DNA from: GCA-020343675 sp964462945
Lineage (GTDB): Bacteria; Planctomycetota; Phycisphaerae; Sedimentisphaerales; Anaerobacaceae
NCBI GenBank assembly: GCA_964462945.1
Contig: CAYWZW010000035.1
Location: 1-54,585, forward strand
DNA length: 54,585 bases
Direction of reading: 5' to 3'
This document shows, in pieces, positions 43,094 to 50,218 of the stretch. Both the position numbers and the translations under genes were made by a program. Numbering within the stretch: position 1 is the stretch's first letter; each line of letters begins with the position of its first letter. The notes under the pieces were generated by a model. That model made no database searches, was not told the origin of the DNA, and saw only the letters and a program-made list of their open reading frames with translations.

Positions 43094-43307
43094 GATTTCT
43101 CCTTCAGCATAACCGGTGCGATTCATCGCACCCTACCTCTACTCACGCGCATAGATTAAACCACAAAAACCGCGAAGAACCACGAAGAAAGTCACTTTTT
43201 TGTTAAGACTTCGCATCCCGCTGCGAGCTTGGCCCCCGAAAGAACGAGAAAAGTCGAATGTCCTCTTTCTTCGCCCGCCTGACGCGCCGGGTTCGCATTA
43301 TTCAGCT

Positions 43308-44186
43308 TTATTCAAAAACATCATTACCGAATAGTCGTATGTCTGCATGTATAGCCCTAAGCATCTCAGATCTTGATACTCTGTCTAGATTATTGAGAAT
43401 TGCATCTTCGATTTTGCGTTTCTGTTTGGCAGACATGTTCTTTTGGATATTACCGACTCTCTTGGCCTTATCAATAATGTAATCTCCAAAACTCTGGGGG
43501 ACAGTACACCTATTGTTTCCTATCATTCCTTTCTGATTTTGTATTGTCGTGTTAATCCACTGCTTTGGATCAAATTGTATTCCCCCAAGAAATATGAAGT
43601 AAGGGATTTTGATATAAATTAACGCTTGAGATTCATTTGCTATTGGATCTATGTCTATGCTTCTCAAGAAATAGCGATTAATATTTGTAGGCAGATTTGG
43701 CATAAACCTATTAGACACAATATCAATAGGAATTGCATGTTGCTGATATTTGCCAAGATCCTTAATGTCACCCAGCAAAAATTTGCGCCATATTTCGAGA
43801 GCTAGGTCACTTTCTTGCGTTTGGATATCAGAGAAATGAGAATGAGATAAGCCAACTGTTTTACACAATATAAGAGACCGCCAGCTTAAAGAAACTACGC
43901 AATTAAGGAACCAGGATCCATATTCAAAGGAACTCTTTTCCCTGTTGACTAGAGGGTAAAAAAGCTTATTTGCAAAATCTGTTTCCCAGTTATTGAAACG
44001 ATCTTCGCAATTGCGACATAGCAAATTCCGTTTGAAACCATCTTGGACTCTTCTGTTGAGGTTCTGCCCAAATCTTAAGTATCCCGTCGCAGAGGTTTCT
44101 TTTAACCATTTGAAAACGAATTTGGGGATAATATGACTTTGCACTAACTTAGAGTGGTTATTACAAAGTTTGCATATCTCAGCCAT
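43308..44186 (-). CDS. Putative HNH-like zinc-finger protein of unknown function
   Basis: 292 residues. The N-terminus has ICKLCNNHSKLVQSHIIPKFVF and LLCRNCEDRFNNWE: two CxxC pairs around a His-containing strand, an HNH/treble-clef pattern. The rest is unassigned. The gene is markedly AT-rich against its neighbours and stands alone, which points to recent transfer. It may be a nuclease or a defence-related effector; the catalytic His is only inferred. Confidence 0.65.
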   Translation of the reverse strand: MAEICKLCNNHSKLVQSHIIPKFVFKWLKETSATGYLRFGQNLNRRVQDGFKRNLLCRNCEDRFNNWETDFANKLFYPLVNREKSSFEYGSWFLNCVVSLSWRSLILCKTVGLSHSHFSDIQTQESDLALEIWRKFLLGDIKDLGKYQQHAIPIDIVSNRFMPNLPTNINRYFLRSIDIDPIANESQALIYIKIPYFIFLGGIQFDPKQWINTTIQNQKGMIGNNRCTVPQSFGDYIIDKAKRVGNIQKNMSAKQKRKIEDAILNNLDRVSRSEMLRAIHADIRLFGNDVFE

Positions 44187-44425
44187 TTTAATCTTCTAAG
44201 ATAATATGCGAAATCTGAGGAAATTTGCGGACACCGTACTTATTCTGACATTTCCTATGCTAAACGCTTGCCTGCGCAACCAAGCCTTTCAATGCCACCA
44301 CAATATAAAAATCTTCCCCAAATTACAATAATCTGAGGTGGTTTCGCTTGATGATTTCACAGGACAAAGCCCTCGGCACAGCCAGCTCTTCCATCTGAAA
44401 AGTCACATAGCGGCCTGGACTAAAC
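44187..44425. other. AT-rich intergenic region
   Basis: No gene is seen between the two AT-rich orphan genes. No clear promoter or terminator could be picked out. Confidence 0.4.
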
Positions 44426-44947
44426 CTATAACTGAAAATCGGGGTGGAAAGGCCACTCACCGAATTCTAAGGCAAAATGATTGCGCAACTGGCTGAGAGT
44501 GGCAAAGCACAGTGATTTACAGTAGTACCTCGCGGGGTAACGGGGACGCTTGCCGCGCTTCTTAAGCACGATCTCCGTTCCATCGGAGCGTGTAAACCTA
44601 AACTGACTTTGATTAAGGTCTAGTGTCAAGTTGTGTGCAAGATGATTCCGCAGACGATTAATGCGCCTGATATTTGAAAACAGATAGTGAGGAAGATAGC
44701 CCGTTGAGTATATCATCTGTAACTTGACAGAGAATGTGTAAGACCGTTGATCCTTGAGAATTGCGGAGGAAGATTTGAGCTGTTTGCGAATGATCTGGTT
44801 AAGAACGTATTCAATGAACAAATGACCTTTTAGGACGAGTCCAACCTCCTCCTCATGATGTCGCAGTGACAGGAGGTACTGGACTGTCAAGTCTTTTGAC
44901 AAATCGCTTACTGCTGGTGGAGCGGATCGTTTCGATGGTTTTTTCAT
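44426..44947 (-). CDS. HEPN-like protein, possible RNase/toxin
   Basis: 173 residues, mostly helical. It carries RLRNHLAHN (Arg100-Asn101-x3-His105), which fits the RNxxxH motif of HEPN ribonucleases, preceded by a helix with LVLKGHLFIEYVLNQII typical of HEPN and MltR-like folds. No antitoxin (MNT) gene is next to it. Start context is weak. It could be an RNase in defence or only a HEPN-fold regulator. Confidence 0.6.
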   Translation of the reverse strand: MKKPSKRSAPPAVSDLSKDLTVQYLLSLRHHEEEVGLVLKGHLFIEYVLNQIIRKQLKSSSAILKDQRSYTFSVKLQMIYSTGYLPHYLFSNIRRINRLRNHLAHNLTLDLNQSQFRFTRSDGTEIVLKKRGKRPRYPARYYCKSLCFATLSQLRNHFALEFGEWPFHPDFQL

Positions 44948-45306
44948 TGGATCAGTTCATCCATTTCGTTTTGCTCAGCGGCTCGCACCTGCGCCATACC
45001 TGCTCGCCTCAGTTTGCCTCGTCAATAGCTTGCCGGCAAATCCTACCCTTGACTGGCTCCTGCGTCAAGCCGAATCCGGTTTTTCGTAAACAGCGTCAAT
45101 CCGTGTCTGTGAATTCAGGTTAGGTCCGCCGCGTATTTGGGGCCGGACAACAGGAAAGTTCCCACAAAAATCTTGTAACCTTTTGCGGTTTTTGTGCCTA
45201 TACTATTCAGAGGCCGGTATGCGTTGACCGGGCTGTGGTTTGCAGAGTGGAACCGATTGCGGATTGTACATGAGAAGTGGTCAGGTGATTTACGGAGAAG
45301 CACAAA
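44948..45306. other. Intergenic region without a recognised gene
   Basis: I see no convincing gene. Near the right end a plus-strand -10 (TATACT, 45199-45204) could serve the BamE-like lipoprotein, with no good -35. An SD-like GGAG ends the region. Confidence 0.4.
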
Positions 45307-45675
45307 ATGAAACTGAACAAATGCAACGGGATGGCTTTTTTTGCGTCGTTGGTCGCGATGTCGGCGTTGCTTGCCGGCTGCGTGGTCGTCGAAACCGATG
45401 AGAAGTACACGGGCGTCGAAGATCAAACGCTCAAGCAGGTTAAGTGCGGCCAGACGACAAAGGACTGGATCGTGGCGACCTTCGGTGAGCCGTCCGAGCA
45501 GCTTATGACGGACCGGGGCACCGAGATCCTCAAGTACAAGTGCATCAGGAAAAAGGACAACCAGTTTGTCATGTTCCCGCCGCCCATCGTTATCAAGGAC
45601 GACGGGCAAGTCGAACACATCGTCGCATTTGAAGTCAAAGACGGGATCGTGCAGCGCTACTGGAAGAAGACTTAG
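45307..45675 (+). CDS. BamE/SmpA-like lipoprotein
   Basis: 122 residues. The signal peptide ends in ALLAGC (lipobox). The mature part has the BamE-like pattern: LKQVKCGQTTKDWIVATFGEP, then strands ILKYKCIRKK, HIVAFEVKDGIVQRYWKK. GGAG precedes the ATG. In other bacteria BamE supports outer-membrane protein assembly, but many small lipoproteins share this fold, so the role is tentative. Confidence 0.82.
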   Translation: MKLNKCNGMAFFASLVAMSALLAGCVVVETDEKYTGVEDQTLKQVKCGQTTKDWIVATFGEPSEQLMTDRGTEILKYKCIRKKDNQFVMFPPPIVIKDDGQVEHIVAFEVKDGIVQRYWKKT

Positions 45676-45698
45676 CGCGTACTTCCCGCCGCGGTCCT

Positions 45699-45745
45699 GG
45701 GGACTCCGCCGTAAGGCGTCCCACCGTAAGGTGTCCCTTGTGGGA
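45699..45745. repeat. Tandem 15-bp repeat plus inverted words
   Basis: CCGTAAGGCGTCCCA (45709-45723) is followed directly by CCGTAAGGTGTCCCT (45724-45738). GGGGAC and GTCCC words on both sides allow several hairpins. It resembles a dispersed repeat unit. Confidence 0.55.
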
Positions 45746-45867
45746 CTGACGGGGCTTCCGCCAGCTTCTTCTTGTGTAAAGACTGACTGCACAATGAAGA
45801 AAATGCAATCTCCGTCTTCTCCAGCGGTCTTCGCGAACTCCTTCGACTGCCCCTTCGGCAGAGTTTA

Positions 45868-45895
45868 CCCTGAGCGCAGCCGAATGGGCTCAGGG
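45868..45895. repeat. Inverted repeat CCCTGAGC/GCTCAGGG
   Basis: CCCTGAGC (45868-45875) and GCTCAGGG (45888-45895) form an 8-bp stem with a 12-base loop inside a typical dispersed-repeat text (CCCTTCGGCAGAG...). Rest of the 45676-46146 gap: the terminator and hairpins listed separately. Confidence 0.5.
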
Positions 45896-45975
45896 CTTCG
45901 GCTAATTCAGGACGGCGTCTGCGGTTAATGAAAAATGGGGGTCAGCGGCCTGCCGTCGCCAGCGGTTTGAGGGCA

Positions 45976-46006
45976 TAAAAAAAGCCCGCGCGTCCATTCG
46001 CGGGCT
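45976..46006 (-). terminator. Rho-independent terminator (minus strand)
   Basis: On the minus strand AGCCCGCG (46006-45999) and CGCGGGCT (45990-45983) enclose an 8-base loop and are followed by TTTTTTT. This is a canonical terminator. It ends transcripts from the 55-residue gene upstream. Confidence 0.88.
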
Positions 46007-46041
46007 GTGCGTGGCGCTCGACATTTTCTTGAGCCGACCAC

Positions 46042-46140
46042 CCGCTGCCTGCCGGCCTTCGGTGCGCACCAGCGGGTGTGCATCAACTGAAGCATAGGGC
46101 GGGCTGTTTTTTTCCCGCGCTATGTCTGTCGCGCCACTGA
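46042..46140 (-). other. Hairpin-rich 3' region of the 55-aa gene transcript
   Basis: Before the terminator there are two further hairpins: CACCCGCTG with CAGCGGGTG (about 46041-46080), and ATAGGGCGGG with CCCGCGCTAT around a T-run (about 46095-46122). A structured 3' UTR or embedded small RNA is possible. Confidence 0.45.
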
Positions 46141-46146
46141 CTGATA

Positions 46147-46314
46147 CTATTTCTGGCCGGTCTGAGGATTCGCCGGCTTTGCTGCGGGCGTTCCGCAGCC
46201 GCAGCCGGTTGTCGGGGCCGCAGGCTTTGAAACTGCCGGCTTGGGAGCGACGGCGGGCTTGGGAGCCACGGTCGGCTTCCTGAGCGGTTGCTGCTTGTTG
46301 GCTTGGTCTGCCAT
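46147..46314 (-). CDS. Pro/Ala-rich small protein with CGCG motif (55 aa)
   Basis: MADQANKQQPLRKPTVAPK, then two APKPAV repeats, SKPAAPTTGCGCGTPAAK and the end PQTGQK. AAGGAG lies 8 bases before the ATG and a strong terminator follows, so I take it as a real gene below length cut-offs. The GCGCG Cys pair could bind metal or be a post-translational modification site. It has no signal peptide. Family unknown. Confidence 0.65.
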   Translation of the reverse strand: MADQANKQQPLRKPTVAPKPAVAPKPAVSKPAAPTTGCGCGTPAAKPANPQTGQK

Positions 46315-46749
46315 TTTCAATTCTCCTTATCTTATCGATGCTGTTTGAGTAGGCCGCATCTGTCACCCGATCGGATGGCGGCCGCCAACGTAGCGGCGCG
46401 GAATTCGATCTTGGATTGAGCTCTGTTAGTGCTGTGGTATGAGTGGGGTAAGCGGAAAATCACCCCCTGCGTTTGGGCCGACCTTGGCCGGTTCGCCAAA
46501 CACATAGAACGATCTTACGTGGTATAGGTATATGAGAAACCCGCGTCTTCGATCACAATGCCAAAGCCACGCAGAGCAACAACGCAGGTTCGATATCTAT
46601 AATTACGTCAGGAGAAATTCCTGAACTCGCTTACGACAATCAAGCCTTGATGCCTCGATAATCGTCCTTAACGAGAAAATTGGTTGGGGTGTCGAAACAG
46701 CCGAGTTTACACTCCTTCGGGCAGCACCCACCACTTCTCAGTGTGTGCA
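46315..46749 (-). ncRNA. Long structured leader or small RNA downstream of a consensus promoter
   Basis: No ORF is convincing here. Transcription from the consensus promoter at 46750-46777 would cover this 435-base stretch before the 55-aa gene. On the minus strand it can fold into several hairpins, for example GGTGGGTG with CACCCCAACC near the 5' end and TCAGGA-ATTTC-TCCTGA (about 46607-46624). It matches none of the housekeeping RNAs I know by eye (tmRNA, RNase P, 6S, SRP), so it is a candidate novel leader or sRNA. Confidence 0.4.
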
Positions 46750-46777
46750 ATTATAGGCGCGATTGAGCGCGTGTCAA
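46750..46777 (-). promoter_or_regulatory. Consensus sigma-70 promoter
   Basis: On the minus strand a perfect TTGACA (46772-46777) and a perfect TATAAT (46750-46755) are separated by 16 bases. It is the best core promoter in the window and points at the stretch leading to the 55-aa gene. Confidence 0.8.
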
Positions 46778-46943
46778 GAGGAATTCTCAGAATTTCCACA
46801 TTCAAGAGTGTCCGAGGCTAGGTAGCGTTTGTGGGCAGATCTAATCCGGGAAAGACATTAGCTCGCGTATGCTGCGACGGCCCGCAGCGCGGATATTGCC
46901 CCGGGCCCGGGTGCCATTCGTCGTCGCGCAGCTTGGTGCGAAA

Positions 46944-46997
46944 TCAAATAGCCGAATGCTTTGGCTCAAACAGTGGGTCAGATGCTGTCGGCTATTT
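46944..46997 (+). terminator. Inverted repeat with T-run (plus-strand terminator-like)
   Basis: AAATAGCCGA (46944-46953) and TCGGCTATTT (46988-46997) form a perfect 10-bp stem with a 34-base loop; the plus strand continues TTT. The right arm overlaps the stop codon of the 29-aa gene on the other strand, so it may end that transcript too. Confidence 0.45.
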
Positions 46998-47081
46998 TTT
47001 CCTGGCTTTGGCTTTGGTCTTTTTCGTTTTGGATTTGGTCTTGGGCTTCTTGCCTGAGCTGCATCCGCATGTCTTGCACAT
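46992..47081 (-). CDS. MCKTCGC mini-protein (29 aa)
   Basis: MCKTCGCSSGKKPKTKSK followed by a Lys-rich tail ending AKARKK. AAAGGA lies 6 bases before this ATG, which is better placed than for the overlapping ATG in another frame 9 bases upstream. The N-terminal Cys trio (C-x2-C-x-C) with a basic tail suggests a metal-binding or nucleic-acid-associated peptide. It is far below usual gene-size limits. Function unknown. Confidence 0.6.
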   Translation of the reverse strand: MCKTCGCSSGKKPKTKSKTKKTKAKARKK

Positions 47082-47288
47082 TTGTCATCCTTTCACATCC
47101 GACTCTCAATTCACAGTTCATCCAAAATAGCAATTTCCTCGGCGATATTGTATTTATCGGCTCCGAAGGCGGATGGCAATCAGCAATTTTCCAGCCCCAG
47201 GGACCTGACAGGAGCACGCGGGCCTAAACGGAAATTTCGTTTGACAGGGGTTTTCTGCCGGTGAATAATACGCCGTCGATTGGGTTTG

Positions 47289-47372
47289 GCCGAAGTGGCG
47301 GAACTGGCAGACGCGCGGGATTCAAAATCCCGTCCTGGCAACAGGGTGAGGGTTCGACTCCCTCCTTCGGCA
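47289..47372 (+). tRNA. tRNA-Leu(CAA)
   Basis: The acceptor stem GCCGAAG (47289-47295) pairs with CTTCGGC (47365-47371), discriminator A47372. The anticodon arm CGGGA-TTCAAAA-TCCCG gives anticodon CAA; a long variable arm (CCTG...CAGG) and T-arm GGG-TTCGACT-CCC fit a class II tRNA. CCA is not encoded. Confidence 0.95.
47313..47372 (+). repeat. attL: tRNA-Leu 3' half
   Basis: From the anticodon arm to the discriminator base. The first 49 bases are identical to 50407-50455; the following segment differs by one substitution and one inserted base. Confidence 0.8.
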
Positions 47373-47432
47373 GTGTACTTCTATGGGCCTGAAACTGTGT
47401 TTTTTCACATTCTACGGCCTGTTTGACGTGAT

Positions 47433-47546
47433 TCACCTTTTCGATGTCCCCGGCCTGCTTTTGTTCATTGCCGTCCGCCGAAATACGCTGTTTTCCGCGT
47501 CGAAGTGCTCTTGGATTGTGAAGTCCGGGCGATAGATTTCACGGTC
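47433..47546 (-). pseudogene. 3'-terminal gene fragment at the tRNA-proximal end
   Basis: A 36-codon open stretch reads REIYRPDFTIQEHFDAENS then VFRRTAMNKSRPGTSKR and stops. An in-frame stop lies immediately upstream (47547-47549), and the SIR2 gene ends next to it. The amino-acid composition looks coding. This is where an integrase gene would usually sit, but I cannot recognise the family. Confidence 0.4.
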
Positions 47547-47550
47547 TTAG

Positions 47551-48513
47551 TCATATCGTATAGATTCGGCGATCTGGGTAGCGAGACTCATTGAAGTGCA
47601 CGTATCCGTGGAGAAAATCATAGATTGATTTGCGGAATAGACCGTCTCCTATGCAGAGAGTTCTAATACCATAACTTTCTATTTCTCTAATCCGCTGATA
47701 GCTCAATCCTTTGGCTGTACCCATAACTTTGGGTGGTATTCCAAGTGTGCTTATACCTAATCTTTGCATGTTCACGTCGTGGTATCCAAAACCAAGAAAA
47801 TATAACGCCTGACAATCTCGCATTAGCTCCTTGAATCTCTGAAATTTGCCAGTAATGCCTGGACTGTTTTCAGGCATGATTTCTATATTTTTGGCTGCCG
47901 CAATAGTCATTTCTTTTGTCTGCACTGCTCCATAATCTACGCAAGTTGTTGGATTCTTAGGATCATCAGTCTGCCAGGGCAAACGCCCCAGACTGCCATA
48001 CATGTGGAGTATTTCAAGTTGACCTAATTTTTTCTTACATTCATTTTCGCTCCTTGTCGTGTGTGTATTCCTAAATCTCTCAAACAGATATTGTTCAAGT
48101 GAACGGTCATAGTTGAAGGTGACCATAGTAAGTTTATTGTCTTGAAACGTGTCGAAGGGGCTATTGAGCCGATCAAACAGAAGTTGATACCAACTGTTTT
48201 CTGGTTTTAGGCATGAATGCTTCTCGTGGCTTAACAACACCATAGCGATTGCCACTTTTCCCGCCCAGATGAATTCGGAATTCAATTCAAGCCAAGCATC
48301 GACTGAGGTTGGGTCGGCCAGTTGCAGGGCACGATAGAATTTATTGATTGTCGGTAGATTCTGTCTGCCCATGACTTCCTTGAACAGTTCCAAATTGATG
48401 TTCAGTTCACCAGACTGCGTGCATACTTTTTCGACAAGCTCCCTGCCAGTAGGAAAGCCAAAATCCTTGCTCGCTCCTGCGCCTAAGATCAGTACTGTTT
48501 TGAGATTTATCAT
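47551..48513 (-). CDS. SIR2-like protein (possible NAD-depleting defence effector)
   Basis: About 320 residues from the ATG at 48513 (a TTG 36 bases upstream is in frame). The SIR2 nucleotide site is visible: LILGAGASKDFGFPTG, the Asn in TFNYDRSLEQYLF, the His in ILHMYGSLG, and LGFGYHDVNMQRL. Stand-alone or partnered SIR2 domains in phage defence cleave NAD+. Its place in an integrated island with AT-rich orphan genes supports such a role. No partner domain (Argonaute, HerA, STAND) is fused or adjacent. Confidence 0.82.
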   Translation of the reverse strand: MINLKTVLILGAGASKDFGFPTGRELVEKVCTQSGELNINLELFKEVMGRQNLPTINKFYRALQLADPTSVDAWLELNSEFIWAGKVAIAMVLLSHEKHSCLKPENSWYQLLFDRLNSPFDTFQDNKLTMVTFNYDRSLEQYLFERFRNTHTTRSENECKKKLGQLEILHMYGSLGRLPWQTDDPKNPTTCVDYGAVQTKEMTIAAAKNIEIMPENSPGITGKFQRFKELMRDCQALYFLGFGYHDVNMQRLGISTLGIPPKVMGTAKGLSYQRIREIESYGIRTLCIGDGLFRKSIYDFLHGYVHFNESRYPDRRIYTI

Positions 48514-48894
48514 GGTGTAAGTATATCGTGATTCTGTACAACAAAGCAAGCAATTGGCAAGTCTGAAATTCTCCTCCGCAGGGGGTATTTCACCGGCTGC
48601 TCTGCGGAGACTCGCCCTTCATCATCACTCTCCATTTGCACTTTCCCGATTCATTACGTATGCTTTAAGAAGGGTCTGTCAAGTTCCGGCAGGCGGGATG
48701 GACGAAATTCACACCGGCTCGCACTATGGCAGAAGCCGACCGGAACTCTTCTGAGGGCAGTAAAAAGATGAAATCTGACTCGCATTGATTCCCCCTTTTT
48801 GGCCGCTTTTGGGAGCGCTGGGCGGAATCGTGTTGATCGTGGCGATTGTAAACGGCTTCGATAAAATGATGAGGGACTAATCTGCGGAGGAAAG
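48514..48894. other. Island intergenic region with hairpin and possible TM peptide
   Basis: CTCCGCAG (48574-48581) and CTGCGGAG (48602-48609) form an 8-bp stem. A 31-codon frame from TTG (48785) to TAA (48880) encodes a hydrophobic peptide (PPFWPLLGALGGIVLIVAIV then NGFDKMMRD); it has a membrane-helix look but no clear SD. Nothing else was seen. Confidence 0.4.
48785..48880 (+). CDS. Possible 31-aa transmembrane peptide or gene fragment
   Basis: Open frame with a TTG start, one strong hydrophobic helix (about residues 3-21) and a charged end. It stops 14 bases before the next gene. It may instead be the 3' end of a lost membrane-protein gene, as other fragments occur in the island. Confidence 0.3.
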   Translation: MIPPFWPLLGALGGIVLIVAIVNGFDKMMRD

Positions 48895-49182
48895 ATGATG
48901 GGCCTATGGCAAGCAATCAAGCAATCGTGGCATTTGGCTGTATTGGAAACGAAAGTGAAAATCGCAGCGGACAAGCAACGTCAAGAGTTTGTCAGGAAAA
49001 CACAACTAATGATGAGACTTATGGAATTACGAGAAAACACACCGCTGTTTTCCGATGAATGGAAAAACCTGCCAAGTATAGAAGATTTTGAGTCTTATCT
49101 GCAATCAGGACTCTGTGGGCCAGAAGGAGCGAAGAAAGCGAAAGAGTTTGAAGAAGAGTATCGCCGAATTTGTAATGGTTAA
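48895..49182 (+). CDS. Hypothetical island protein (95 aa)
   Basis: GGAGGAAAG directly precedes the ATGATG start. The protein is helical and charged (LWQAIKQSWHLAVLETKVKI, KKAKEFEEEYRRICNG) with no membrane segment. No family is recognised. Its stop codon overlaps the start of a 30-codon frame. Confidence 0.6.
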   Translation: MMGLWQAIKQSWHLAVLETKVKIAADKQRQEFVRKTQLMMRLMELRENTPLFSDEWKNLPSIEDFESYLQSGLCGPEGAKKAKEFEEEYRRICNG

Positions 49183-49267
49183 CATACCTACGTTCTTTTA
49201 CCGAAGCCTGGACGTAGAGCCTCCGCAGGGAGTGAGAACCAAAGAAATCGAACAATCTGCAAAGTAG
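49175..49267 (+). CDS. Possible 30-aa peptide coupled to the preceding gene
   Basis: ATGGTTAA overlaps the stop of the 95-aa gene. The frame reads MVNIPTFFYRSLDVEPPQG then VRTKEIEQSAK. Coding-like composition and a stop/start overlap support translation, but it could be a fragment. Confidence 0.35.
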   Translation: MVNIPTFFYRSLDVEPPQGVRTKEIEQSAK

Positions 49268-49304
49268 CCACCACTATCAGACTGGGCATCTAAACCTGTT
49301 GGCT

Positions 49305-49370
49305 CTACTTACTGATTGAAGCTCTGACAGCCGCCACAGAATAGATTTCGCCTATAGCCCCCTGCCGTAC
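49305..49370 (-). pseudogene. Fragment matching the 3' end of the 50.2-kb minus-strand gene
   Basis: The minus strand reads QGAIGEIYSVAAVRASISK then TAG. The last residues (VAAVRASIS) equal the end of the ORF at 50219. The DNA CTGATTGA(A/G)GCTCT(G/C)ACAGCCGCCACA is shared. It is a degenerate second copy. Confidence 0.45.
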
Positions 49371-49456
49371 CTTGAGACAGCCGATATGCCCGTTCGGTAG
49401 TCACAGGACAAGCGACAGAATATGGGCAGTGTCTTAACTCGAAAGGAGGGTGTGCA

Positions 49457-49828
49457 GTGACCGATGAGCAAATAGAAGAATACAGAAAGAAGCTGAACGA
49501 ATTGACGGCCAAGTGTTCGGACAGCAACCCAGAGAGTAGAATACGGGAGGACCTCAAGAAACTCGCGTGGAAAGTCGGCGCAAGTACATGTGTCCTCTAC
49601 GTAGCCAATGACCGTCACATGACGGGCGACGCAGATACATCAGAAATTGTCCGTAACATCCATCAAGCCTTGCAGACTGCATCAATGGCTAATATGTGTG
49701 GGAAGGCTACGCAGGGCTATGAGATAGCAACTAAGGCAATCAAGAGTGCATCCAGACAGTTCTGGATAATGGCAATAATCGCATTCCTCAGTGCAGTAGC
49801 AGCGTGCGTGACAGCAATGCGAGTGTGA
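49457..49828 (+). CDS. Hypothetical island protein with C-terminal membrane helix (123 aa)
   Basis: A GTG start with AAAGGAGGG 6-9 bases upstream. The N-terminal half is charged and helical (MTDEQIEEYRKKLNELTAK), a middle segment has ASTCVLYVANDRHM, and the end is one hydrophobic helix (FWIMAIIAFLSAVAACVTAM). Tail-anchored layout. No family recognised. Confidence 0.6.
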   Translation: MTDEQIEEYRKKLNELTAKCSDSNPESRIREDLKKLAWKVGASTCVLYVANDRHMTGDADTSEIVRNIHQALQTASMANMCGKATQGYEIATKAIKSASRQFWIMAIIAFLSAVAACVTAMRV

Positions 49829-49865
49829 GACTTGTTGCTTTCCTTTCTGCGGAGGCCCCGATATA

Positions 49866-49961
49866 CACCAAGACGAACGGCAGGTCGCCAAGAAAAAAGC
49901 GTCCGAAGCGTTTAAGTACCAGAGTTACACGAACGATGAATACCTATACAAAGTGAGGTGA
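49866..49961 (+). pseudogene. 3'-terminal gene fragment
   Basis: 31 codons read HQDERQVAKKKASEAFKYQ then SYTNDEYLYKVR and a stop. The composition is coding-like and no start is present. The stop sits just before the next gene, whose SD lies in its last codons. Confidence 0.4.
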
Positions 49962-49964
49962 AAT

Positions 49965-50192
49965 ATGAGTAATTCAGCAAACCAATTCATGTGTAAAGAC
50001 TGCAAACACTCCTACCGACAAGAAGACAGTGATCAGATAGGCTGGTGTCGGGCAAATGCCCCAGACATAAAACCGGAGGACCCGAAGCATAATCAATTAT
50101 GGCGTCCAATTGATTTTTTCGGAAAGCCTTTACCGTGCTCGGACTATCAAGAGCGTCCTACAGAAGCATTACCCGTTGAGCCTGGAGCATAG
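49965..50192 (+). CDS. Small Cys-rich island protein (75 aa)
   Basis: FMCKDCKHSYRQEDSDQIG, WCRANAPDIKP, PLPCSDYQERP: four Cys in C-x2-C...C...C order suggest a metal site. GTGAGG precedes the ATG. It has no membrane segment. Unknown family. Confidence 0.6.
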   Translation: MSNSANQFMCKDCKHSYRQEDSDQIGWCRANAPDIKPEDPKHNQLWRPIDFFGKPLPCSDYQERPTEALPVEPGA

Positions 50193-50218
50193 TTAATACA
50201 GTTCGACCCCGCTTCTAC

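Noticed and set aside
45902..46366. 154-codon minus-strand frame
   Set aside because: It runs through the terminator and the SD-led 55-aa gene in another frame.
46315..46749. tmRNA, RNase P RNA, 6S or SRP RNA
   Set aside because: None of the conserved cores I know (for example the tRNA-like ends of tmRNA or GAAAGTCCGGGC-type P4 text) is present.
46978..47217. 79-codon minus-strand frame over the 29-aa gene
   Set aside because: Its internal ATG lies directly on the SD; AAAGGA is correctly spaced for MCKTCGC. Composition (Gln/Asp/Ser mix) is that of a frame-shifted Lys-rich gene.
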